Below, one piece after another: positions 31,457 to 40,246 of a stretch of 64,000 bases of DNA. Under the pieces are notes generated by a model. It was not told where the DNA came from and made no database searches. It saw nothing but the letters and a program-made list of their open reading frames with translations. The position numbers and the translations under genes are program-made. Each line of letters opens with the position of its first letter. The stretch's first letter is position 1. The stretch comes from Vigna angularis (taxonomy: Eukaryota; Streptophyta; Magnoliopsida; Fabales; Fabaceae): assembly GCF_016808095.1 (NCBI RefSeq), contig NC_068971.1, positions 5,654,501-5,718,500 on the forward strand, given 5' to 3'.

Positions 31457-32325
31457 TGTAACACCCCAACTAAAGCATAAGCATCCAACCATCTTCATTC
31501 AAAACTAAATTAACAACTACAAAGATCAATAATTAAATAAGGTGATATTTCCATACGCGAATTTTAGGGCTTTATTTATACAAGATCAATCCACCACAAA
31601 CTTTCATGTTTCTGCTATCTTATCTAGGAATTCCTTTCTCCTCTTTAAAATTCAAGTCCATTTTTCTCAGTGTGTTCTCTCTTTCTCTCAATTTTTACGT
31701 GTCTCCCTTTTACTCTCTCCCTTCCCCTTTTTTTTTTCTCGTTCAATAAAATCCCTTTTATTTTCAAATAAAATCTATTATAAATTAAAAGTAACCACCT
31801 AGACAATGCTTCCTATAATATCTCAACTATTTTTTAAAAACATAACTACTACATTTCAAATTTTATATTTTTTAGCTTATTTTATTTCAAGGTCTTTACT
31901 TCCTACACCCCCATTTATAATTTCTACACCTTAAAACACAAAGAAAAAAGATATTCTTGCCCTTAGGCAAAAATATAACTAAAATCAAACAAAGATTTCC
32001 CTTCAAACCTCTTTCCCTAGGTTTTGAACTCACATCCATTTAATCCAATACAATCATCTTTACCAACAAACCAACATATTACATTGAGAATATTACACAT
32101 CACAAATTTAACAACAACTCAATATCATGTATTGCACTTATATAAACAAAAATAAATAAATAACATAAAATTTTATATTCTACTTAAGACTTGAACACGT
32201 GATCACTTAGCCCATCAAAGAACTCTGACCAACTACGCTACCCAACATTTTGTGAACTCACGCAGATTATAATAAAAAATACTCAAGTCTTGTTACTATT
32301 ATTCATAAACCCTTCAAGTCTTACA
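31457..32325 (-). mobile_element. Probable 3' LTR of a degraded Ty3/gypsy element
   Basis: The left edge reads TGTAACACCCC and the right edge CTTACA, so on the minus strand the segment starts TGTAAGACTT and ends GGGGTGTTACA, with a 5-base inverted terminal match. Immediately outside the right edge the minus strand carries GAGGTGAGGTGAA, a polypurine tract in the correct place. The integrase remnant then follows in the same orientation (from 32360). The 869-base length is ordinary for a Del/Tekay-type LTR. No partner 5' LTR was found. Confidence 0.55.
32020..32248 (-). other. Two tRNA-like A-box/B-box pairs inside the LTR
   Basis: On the minus strand TAGCGTAGTTGG (32229-32240) and GTGTTCAAGTC (32188-32199) resemble tRNA A and B boxes about 30 bases apart. 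A second pair, TGGTTTGTTGGT (near 32062-32075) and GAGTTCAAAACC (32020-32031), has similar spacing. Neither can be folded into a complete tRNA by eye, so these look like tRNA-derived (SINE-like) remnants rather than tRNA genes. Confidence 0.35.
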
Positions 32326-32359
32326 TTCACCTCACCTCAAAAGAATTTTCGTCTCTGAT

Positions 32360-33180
32360 CTACACATCGAAAAGATAAGAATATTCTTTCTTCATAAATT
32401 CTTCTAACTTCCAAGTCATCTCTTGTGTAGCTTCATCCCAAAGAACCTTCACTATATGAATGTCCTTTCCTCACAACTTCTTGATTTGCTCATTTAACAC
32501 TCATATCGGTCCAACATATATGGTTAAGTCCTCCTTAACTTGAATGTCATCAACCTCCAACACATAACCAGGATTTGGGACATACTTCCTCAATTGAGAT
32601 ACATGAAAGACGTTATGCAAGTTCCCCAACAAAGGTGGTAGTGTTATCTCATATGTTACTGAACCAATCCTCCTAAGTACTTGATATGGTCCAAGAAATT
32701 TCAGAGACAACTTCCTCAACTTGATTGTTCTCCTAACTCCTGTCATTGGTGTCACTCGCATAAACACATGATCTTCAACTTCAAACTCCAATGGTCTCCT
32801 CCTTTTATATGCATAAGACTTTTGCTTGCTCCGCGTCGCCTTCATCTGTTCGTGAATCATCTTCACCTTGTCGGTGCTCTATTGCAACAACTCAGGGCCT
32901 ACTGTTACAGATTCTCCATCTTGAAACCAACACAACGATGTTCGACATCTCCTTTCATACAAAACTTCAAAGGGTGTCATCTCGATGCTAACATAGTAAC
33001 TATTGTTGTAGGTGAACTTAACCAATGGTAGAACCTAACTCCAGCTTCCAAGATGATCCAAAACACACGCCCTTAGCAAGTTTTCCAAGGATTGAATGGT
33101 TCTTTCAGGTTGTCCATCAATATGAGGATGATATGCCGAACTCATCAATAACGGTGTACTTAAAGCTCTCTACAATGTTT
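32360..33180 (-). pseudogene. Ty3/gypsy integrase C-terminal remnant
   Basis: On the minus strand, one frame from about 33166 to 32360 reads as the end of a gypsy polyprotein. It shows the integrase-core tail (MSSAYHPHIDGQPERTIQSL, then RACVLDHLG, LPLVKFTYNNSYY, MTPFEVLYERRCR), then the GPF/Y-like module (KFLGPYQVLRRIG, YEITLPP, NVFHVSQLRKYV), then a short tail with WKLEEFMKKEY. The frame is broken by nonsense codons after GSWS, after PELLQ, after YVGPI and after IKKL, so it is dead. Protease, reverse transcriptase and the integrase N terminus are missing; the upstream edge meets a copia-like fragment near 33180-33195. The stretch 32501-32866 is the longest intact piece. Confidence 0.85.
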
Positions 33181-33189
33181 AGATTAGCT

Positions 33190-33413
33190 CTAGCTTTTCC
33201 TAACAAGGCTACAGAGATTAGATTAACTTTGATTAATGACACATGTAGCACATCACTAAAGGCCATAGTCTTTCTAGTTGTGAGCTTTATTAGATATTTT
33301 CCTTTACTTAGAATAGGAGTTGAGAGTTGAAGAAAAAGATATTTTTTAGACGTGGAAACGAACCAGAGGCTCAAGACACGGGTTAAGGCATTTCTAGGGA
33401 TCAAGAACTCCAT
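33190..33413 (-). pseudogene. Ty1/copia Gag-pre-integrase fragment
   Basis: On the minus strand the frame contains KGKYLIKLTTRKTMAFSDVLHV followed by INLISVALLGKA-type residues (KVNLISVALLGKA). This matches the region between Gag and integrase in Ty1/copia elements, where 'sGkt l.l.dVLHVP.ir.NLiS.. LL.k' is conserved. The fragment is split at its upstream end by the CACTA insertion at 33414. Whether its other half resumes after 44997 could not be shown by eye. It is joined abruptly to the gypsy integrase remnant. Confidence 0.6.
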
Positions 33414-33429
33414 CACTAGTGCAGAAAGG

Positions 33430-33556
33430 GTTTTAGACGTATGTTATTTTGGGCTTTTAACCTCAGATCCCGATCCGACGTCTTTATGGGTGATGTTAAC
33501 CAAAACCGACGTCTAAAGGCACTATAGACGTCGGACATGACATTAACCGACGTCTA
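33430..33556. repeat. CACTA left subterminal GACGTC repeats
   Basis: About five copies of TAGACGT or CCGACGTCT in both orientations, near 33432, 33475, 33509, 33525 and 33549. They match the copies in the right arm. Confidence 0.75.
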
Positions 33557-33562
33557 CTATAG

Positions 33563-33838
33563 CTCGTGTCTTTGGGTAACGTAGTAGCACCTTCTTTCTC
33601 ATAAGAAAAGCTTGCGTCTTTTGGACCTCTTATGGCATTTCAACCGAAAACCGAATCTGGATCCTTGCCTAGTTTCATTCCAACCGCCAATGAAAAAGAA
33701 TACGGTGACATAAGAACTAGGCAAGGACCCAGGTTTGGTTTTGGGTTGAAATGCTATAAAAGATCCAAAAGACGCAAGCTTTTCTTACAGAAAACTAGCA
33801 AAGGGAGAAGGTACTACTACGCTACCCAAAGACATGAG
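33563..33838. repeat. Inverted repeat (fold-back) in the CACTA left arm
   Basis: The arm at 33563-33674 is the imperfect reverse complement of 33715-33838, with a loop of about 40 bases. A 23-base perfect segment pairs 33603-33625 with 33764-33786. Other paired words are TTTGGGTAACGTAGTAG with CTACTACGCTACCCAAA, and CTTGCCTAGTT with AACTAGGCAAG. A transcript across it would form a long hairpin. Confidence 0.85.
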
Positions 33839-33959
33839 AAAAACTGCACCAAAGCACAACGAAAACTCATTTTAATCGGTTCAAATGGAAGATAATCCAT
33901 CAAAGACTAATTTAATCGAAGTAAAAGTAAGTTTAAACGGTTAAAAAGAGATAAAACGC

Positions 33960-36361
33960 TGCTACGACTGTCGCGGTCATACAAATTTGATACAACAAAA
34001 TTAATGCAGTACAGGACTAGGAAGTGACTCCTAGGTCGTCTCTCAAGGACCAATTTTGGTGGTTTAGTCTCAGATTTTTTTACACGAAGTGGGGGGGTTT
34101 GTGATGTTTTTGTTTGCGGTAATAAATTAAACTGGAATTTAAATACAATAACTGAATTTAACAACACTGAAGCAAATTTTAAAAATAGTAAAATCAAAAA
34201 GTAAAAGACGGTAAAAACGGAAAGCGGTAAATTTGAGAAACGGTAAAATTAAACGACTCAAAAAGTAATAAGCGGTAAAATAAAAGAGACGATAAAATTA
34301 AAAGCACTTGACTCAAAATAAAATTTATCGAAGATTCAATTCTTAAATTAAAATTCATCACTTGAAATAAAATGAAAATGAAATGATCAAAGTGTGAAAT
34401 GCACGCTTCAGAAATAAAATTCAAGTACTGATGAAAATAGAACTGGATGATGAAAATAGAACTGGAAAAGAAGGAAGAGGCGTGACTTCTCCTAAACTAA
34501 TTCTACTATAACACCAAAATCTACTCCTAAATCTAATACTCCAATCTGCTGCTGCTCTTCATCTTTTATAGCCACTTCTCTTTTTGTTGCAACCTCCCGT
34601 GACTTCTCCATTTCAGCCAATTTTTCCACCCATATTAATAAAACATTCTTTCATTTTGTCTATACCAAAAATAAAGTGGGCCCCTAATCCTTGTCTTCTT
34701 GTTTCAGCTTGCTGGAACGTCCCAAGTGTGGGCTGCTGGACTCTCACGGCCTCCTCCTCTTGGTGTGGTTGAAGCTGGACACTACACCTCCATTCTTTGC
34801 TCGGACCAGCTGCTGTGTGCTTCATCCGTTTCCAACTCTGATCAGCTACTACCAAGCCATTGACCGTGAGCAACTGCACAGCCTCCAGATCAACTCCCGT
34901 GAACAACTTGTGCTTCAACCGAGAGGTCCTTCTTGCATCTCCTTGCTGGATTTGCACACATAAACCAATAATGAAGGTGGTGGCTGCTGCATTTTCTCCT
35001 CTCTACTTTTCTGGATAAGGCCGTGAGCTTTCTGGAGACAAGACCAAGGTGCAGCTCATCCATGCTTCTTCATTTTATTTCTCTCAACATCTCCTTCTCC
35101 CTTTCTCTTCAAGCTTGCTGCTGTGCACGTGGAGGCTGCTTGTAGTTTGCTGGACGTTTGATGGCTGCTGCTGCTGGTGGACGTGCTTCCATCATCAATC
35201 ACCATGGTGCTCTCCAAAGCTGCTGGACCGACAAGACCAATCCTTCTTCCCTTGCTGGATGTATGAAAATGGACGTGGTTCTCTTCTGGCGTGTGGCTGC
35301 TGCACACTTTCTCCATCATCTCTGGACAGGCTGCTGTACGTGCAAGTGTGGGCAGCTGCACCTCCATTTTCTCCCTTCGATGGGTTGCTGGACCAGCTAC
35401 ACTACTGTATGTAGCAGCTGCTTTGGTGATCTTTAGCTGGCCGTGCATCACGCTTCATTCTTCTCCCTCTCGGTGATGGCTACTACTGGACGGGAGTCTT
35501 CTTCTCTTTCAGCAGCCACCGTGAAGTGCTCAACCAAGTTGATGCCCCTTCCGTCTCCATCTTCTCCCAGCTTCCAAATCAGTATCCGTGAACTTCCAAT
35601 AATTGGTGGCTCCCATTCTTATTCTAGGAATAATGGATGTGCATAAGTGTGGGACCGTGTTCTCTTTACACTTCAACAAGTATTTATCAGCATTTTACAG
35701 TTCCGACCGTGAATGTGACCCAAATGGTGGCCCCCTCATTCAAAAAGATGTTTTTGCTGAATGCTTTCACTAAAATAACTTGTCCATGGGTTTAGGATAT
35801 GTAACCGTGACATGGCAAGGGAATAGCAACTTCCCAACGTAAATTTCCACCAAATTTGATCCCTTATTTGACTCCAATTGCTCTTTTGTTTTGTCCTTTT
35901 GCAAGATTTTTCATTTGAAAGAAATGAGTTGCAGATGTAATTGCCGTGAGCTTCTAAAGGTGGACATCAACTTTGCCAAATGCTTGCCAAAACCGTGGCT
36001 GCACTTAGAACTTCCCTTTGCCAAAATTAATTTTCCAAACATGAATGCTTTCTATTTTTTTAAAAAAAATCAAATTCCCTTTTTGTGATGGTTGAAATAG
36101 CTGTGTGTTGTACTGATGCCAAACAATGTTTTCTTAAATAATTTTTTTCTTCCAAATGTCCTAAAATATTATCCAGAATTTTCCCTGCACTCAATAATAT
36201 AAATAATTAGTTTCAGATAATTCAAATTAATTAAAATAAGAATTTCTGATCGAATTAAGCTCAATTCAGTAAAATGGGAAAATACTAGACAATTAAGCAC
36301 AATTTCCTGATTAAATCTAGCACAATAAACTAAGTGCAGTGAAGAAAATAATGATTCATCA
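33960..36361 (-). repeat. 3' LTR of the Athila-like element
   Basis: Left copy of the long terminal repeat. Open frames inside it recur identically in the other copy and are not genes. Confidence 0.93.
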
Positions 36362-37929
36362 AAATAGACCACACTTAGTCTTTTGCACTCCTGGGCAAAA
36401 TTAAGACGCAAATCAGGGAATGGTTCAAAGGACTTTGGGAATAATGACACAAACTCAGCAGACAGAAAAATAAAAACTCGCAAGAAAGCAAACAGAATTT
36501 TACACAGTTCTCAAGAATTCTAGACAAATAAAAGAAGTAGACAATATCCAACACATAGTCAAGAAAAGCACATACTTACAGAAATCATCCAAGCAATTCA
36601 ATACATAGCAAAATGATTAATCAGCTTAAGAGGTGATTTAAAAATAACAAAATCTCACAGATGCACTCACAGTGTTTCTCTCAAGTGTCTAGGGTAAATA
36701 ATAATATCAGCTCGATGTACTCAAGAAAACAAACACAAGTAGACTTGGCAAGCTTCTAATTATCAATACTTAAATCATATGCATGTTCAGATCAAAAGGT
36801 CTTTACTGGGTTGTAATGGGGCCAAGGACAGGGGAGGATAAATTTGGATAAGTAGCTATAGCTCAGAAGAAATAGAGGTGCACTAGGGAAAAAATGTAAA
36901 CACAGTGAAATCTCACCCAAACCTCTAATTCAATCCTCTTCTCGACTCCATTATTCACAAAATTATTTTTCAATTTTTTTCTCTTTTTCTCATCATTTTT
37001 TTTATCCTGTCTTTTTTTTTATTTTTTATTTTTTTATCACACAACAGGATATAAATTTTCATTTCAAAACATGATGAGGAACCAACTAGCCAATTCATCA
37101 GAATTCCCAAGGAGACCACACTTATTCACAAAATACTCTTATAGCTCCAGACCTTCCTAAGGTTAAGGTAATCATTTGTTTTTCACTTAGGATCAGTGTA
37201 TGAGCTTTAAACAAAGAAATGAATACAATATAGGTTCAAAAGGGGTATCAAAGGATAATAACAAGGTAGGCTTATTTGGCTAAAGAGGCTCAAGAACAAA
37301 AATGCCTTTATCACTTCCAAAAATGCATATAAATCAAGTATATCAAAAAGAATCAAGCCAAGGCATATGTGCAAGCAATCAAGAGACATATCACACACAA
37401 GAAAGAAAATTAAGTGGCTCAAATCTCACATAGGGTATTCGTCACAATCAAATCAACCTCTCAAACGTATAATCATCTTTCCAAGCAAAGAAAAAGCAGG
37501 GATTTTAAACCATAAGTATTAATGAAGTGGAGGAAAAATCTACAACTTTAGACATTATCCAGAAATCAAGAGAAAAATGTAAAATTTATTGCACTCAAGA
37601 CACACTAAAACAACTTAAAACAGAAAAAATTTAACACTCAAAAACAAAAAATTTAACACACAAAAATACATACTAAAAGAAACTAACAGAAGAATTTCTC
37701 CCCAGTAGACCACACTTAAATCACACAATGTCCTCAGTGTGTCACAATCATCAGATTATCAATTTCAAAGCAGTCAAATAATATAGACAAGTGCAATAAA
37801 AAGTAGGAAAAAAAAATGGGAAGAAATTTTCAGAAACATCCATCAGTAGATGTTATCATTGACATCCATCAGCAGATGTCTAAATCACCTAGCACCCATC
37901 AGTAGATGCTAATAATAATTTTTTTTTTT
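36362..37929. other. Retrotransposon internal region, no coding sequence seen
   Basis: AT-rich sequence between the 3' LTR and the WOX-like unit. No pol domain was found on either strand. The motif AGTGTGGTCTA (minus strand) occurs twice, next to the LTR at 36362-36380 and again near 37705-37716. Confidence 0.6.
37836..37909. repeat. Three palindromic mini-repeats
   Basis: ACATCCATCAGTAGATGT (37836-37853), ACATCCATCAGCAGATGT (37862-37879) and GCACCCATCAGTAGATGC (37892-37909). Each has short complementary ends (ACATC/GATGT or GCA/TGC) around CATCAG. Confidence 0.75.
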
Positions 37930-38250
37930 TTTGAAAAAGGATACCGGTACTGTGACAACAGTCTCGGTGACAAAGACCGGAACTGTTGCTACAGTGGCAG
38001 AATTTTGGCTATTAATAGGCCAACTTCGGCTCCCGAGCGGCATTTCTGACTGCCCTGCTCTCTCTCTCTACTTCTCACTTCTCTCTTCTCTCTCTACACT
38101 CTCCCCTCTCTCCCGAGCGTCTGGATCTGCGCGGAGCCTCTGCCACCACGCCTTCTGAAGAATCTGAGATCCGTGAGGAGCCTCTGCCTCAGCGTGCCTT
38201 CGGAGCTTCTGAGATCTGCGTCAAGCTGCTGTAAGTCCTACTACTCCGGG
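37930..38250 (+). promoter_or_regulatory. Probable promoter and 5' leader of the WOX-like unit
   Basis: A sharp rise in GC content marks this stretch within an AT-rich element. A TATTAATAG box-like word near 38010 is followed by a pyrimidine patch (38057-38112), then a leader with an imperfect ~46-base tandem repeat (GGAGCCTCTGCC units, 38125-38215). Two good donors end it, GTAAGTCC at 38231 and GTAAGTTC at 38250. A matching acceptor (TTTATTTAG) lies at 39011, just before the WOX-like start codon. Confidence 0.4.
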
Positions 38251-39016
38251 TAAGTTCTCTGCACCTTAGATCTCTATTTCTTCCTTTTCTGCTTCTCTTA
38301 AGTTTCCAGATCTTTCCCTTTCTGTATTTCCTTTATTTTTCATCTCTGCCCTGCTCTCTTTACTTTTCTCTGCTTGTTCTTTTTCCCTCTCCCTTGTCCT
38401 GCTTTCCTGTTATTTATTTTTTTTTTACTGCTTTTCCATTTTTTTCTTCTCTGACCTCTTGTCTGCTCTCCCTCTTTTCCATTTTCCTGCTTTCCTTTAT
38501 TTTTATTCTTCTGCCGATTATTATTTGTCCTCTCTCCCTGCCCCCTTTTCCTGCCTTATTTTTTTTTTTTAAAAGAAAAACACATAAAACACAACTGTCA
38601 AAAAAAAAAAAACTTAAGGGGTATATCGGCTGGAAACCAGACGTTAATCTCCCTTCGATTGAAGGTATGGCAGAGACAATCGGGTAGAACAACGCCACGT
38701 ACCCCACTAAAAATAAATAAATAAATAAATAAAACACAGAAACAGAATATACATGAACAATATGGACAAGGACAACTGGACGTAGATCCGTTTAAGACCC
38801 TTTTGCAAGGACCGTGAAACAGATCTGAGACCAAAAACAGAAACAATCAAGGACAGACAGGACAAAGTAAACAAGAAATAATAAAGAAAACACAGAACTA
38901 AGAATCTAATGTTTTTTATGCTTTTTATTTTTCTGTTTTTTTTTTTTATTTATTTTTTATTGTTTTGTTTTTTTTTTTTTGTTTTTTTTTTATATATATT
39001 TTTTTATTTAGAAAAT

Positions 39017-39556
39017 ATGATGAGTGAGATGGAAATCGAGAGATACACGAGTCAGCGGTGGCGCCCAACAGATGATCAGGTCAAGATGATGACCAACATC
39101 TTCAACTATGGGGTCACTCATCCAAGCCGAGCGCAAGTCGTCGAGATCACATCTCGACTAAGGACCTACGGAGATGCCAGCGAATACAACGTGCACTGCT
39201 GGTTCAACAATCACGGTAATCGGGTCAGGCGCTGGCAAGCGGAGATAGACCCCACTGGCACTCAGTTTTCACAACTGCCGCTATACATGTACGGTAAGAG
39301 CTCTCATCAGATCTCACTTTTTATTGAAATATTTTTTTTTTTTTTTATTATTAACACAATTTTTTTTTTGTTGGAAGAAAATGGCTGGGTGGTAATGAGG
39401 GCACCGAGGCTGTTGGACCTCTTCCCCATTCCCATCATAATCGACCCAGAAACAGAGATTCCTCCGCCTCCGCTCGTGACTTTTCGTACCAGAGCTCCCT
39501 CAACAGAGCTCTCCCTTAGACCACCACAACCAGCTCGAGAGTTCTTTCGATTTTAA
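39017..39556 (+). CDS. WUSCHEL-related homeobox (WOX)-like protein inside the retrotransposon
   Basis: Predicted exons 39017-39293 and 39378-39556 encode 151 aa; the 84-base T-rich intron is a multiple of three, so the frame stays open even if it is retained. Residues about 12-76 read as a WUS-type homeodomain: RWRPTDDQ, then YGVTHPS, QVVEITSRLRTYG, then helix 3 NVHCWFNNHGNRVRRWQ. The WOX-specific pattern (RW-PT-Q ... P ... I-RL-YG ... NV--WF-NH--R) is kept; the usual WFQNHKAR has become WFNNHGNR, keeping W48, F49 and N51 but changing Q50 and K53. Residues 104-111, LLDLFPIP, match the WUS-box consensus TL-LFP with two changes. LSLRPP near the end is a partial EAR-like motif. The gene runs opposite to gag. 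It is likely a captured host WOX gene; whether it is expressed is unknown. Confidence 0.8.
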   Translation: MMSEMEIERYTSQRWRPTDDQVKMMTNIFNYGVTHPSRAQVVEITSRLRTYGDASEYNVHCWFNNHGNRVRRWQAEIDPTGTQFSQLPLYMYGKSSHQISLFIEIFFFFFIINTIFFLLEENGWVVMRAPRLLDLFPIPIIIDPETEIPPPPLVTFRTRAPSTELSLRPPQPAREFFRF

Positions 39557-39613
39557 TGTTTTTTTTTTTTTTTTTTTTTTATTATTAAGTTTTTGCTGGC
39601 CGAGTGTGGCCAG

Positions 39614-39807
39614 AATAAAGGCTGTAATATGAACACTTATTTTTTTTATGTTTTTATGTTTTTATGTTTTTTTTTTATTATATGGCTTGTAATATTAACG
39701 ATCAGAAATGATCGACCCCCGAACATCTTTTTATTAAGTTTTTATGCATTTTATATTTATTATCAATGTAAGACAGAATGCTTTCGGTGTAAGGTTTTTT
39801 CAATAAA
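39614..39807 (+). terminator. Candidate poly(A) signals of the WOX-like unit
   Basis: AATAAA occurs at 39614-39619 and again at 39802-39807 downstream of the stop codon at 39556, the second followed by a mixed-sequence 3' end. Both are in the + direction. Confidence 0.4.
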
Positions 39808-39878
39808 TGCACTCAAATGAATATCTCTGCTCAAACTACACCTCTCTGCCATTACATGTTAATACTGCACTTGCGTTG

Positions 39879-39910
<32 letters not shown>

Positions 39911-40246
39911 AACTAAATAAATAAATAAAACAGAACACAAATTAACAAAACAAAAGACCTAATATCGAACACAAAAAATCAAAGCACACAAAACGTAATG
40001 TCAAAAACAGCAGACAAAAAAAACATATTTACAATACATACATTAACAAAATAACACACCTTAAAGAGAACACACAAATTTTTTTATTTTTTTATTTTAT
40101 TTTATTTATTTATTATTTTTTTATTTTATTTTATTTTATTTTTTTTTAAACAAAAAAAAAATATCATAAACTAAGAAAATCAGAATTCTCCCCTAATTCG
40201 CAAACCAAGAAAATTAAGGGAAGAATGAACAGGAAAACTCCCCTGG
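39808..40246. other. Low-complexity spacer between WOX-like gene and gag
   Basis: Poly-T and poly-A tracts (for example 39881-39904 and 40080-40150) with no coding sequence. Confidence 0.7.

Noticed and set aside
32188..32248. Functional tRNA gene
   Set aside because: A and B boxes are recognisable but no acceptor stem or complete cloverleaf could be made.
33632..33895. 87-aa + strand frame in the CACTA arm
   Set aside because: It spans the fold-back and shows no homology; more likely a by-product of the inverted repeat.
34613..36088. Several 60-130 aa frames repeated at 42685-44160
   Set aside because: They lie inside the two LTRs, recur only because the LTRs are identical, and resemble no protein.
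38909..39016. N-terminal extension (poly-Phe/Leu) of the WOX-like frame
   Set aside because: It is a T-rich intron read in frame; a splice acceptor sits just before the ATG at 39017.
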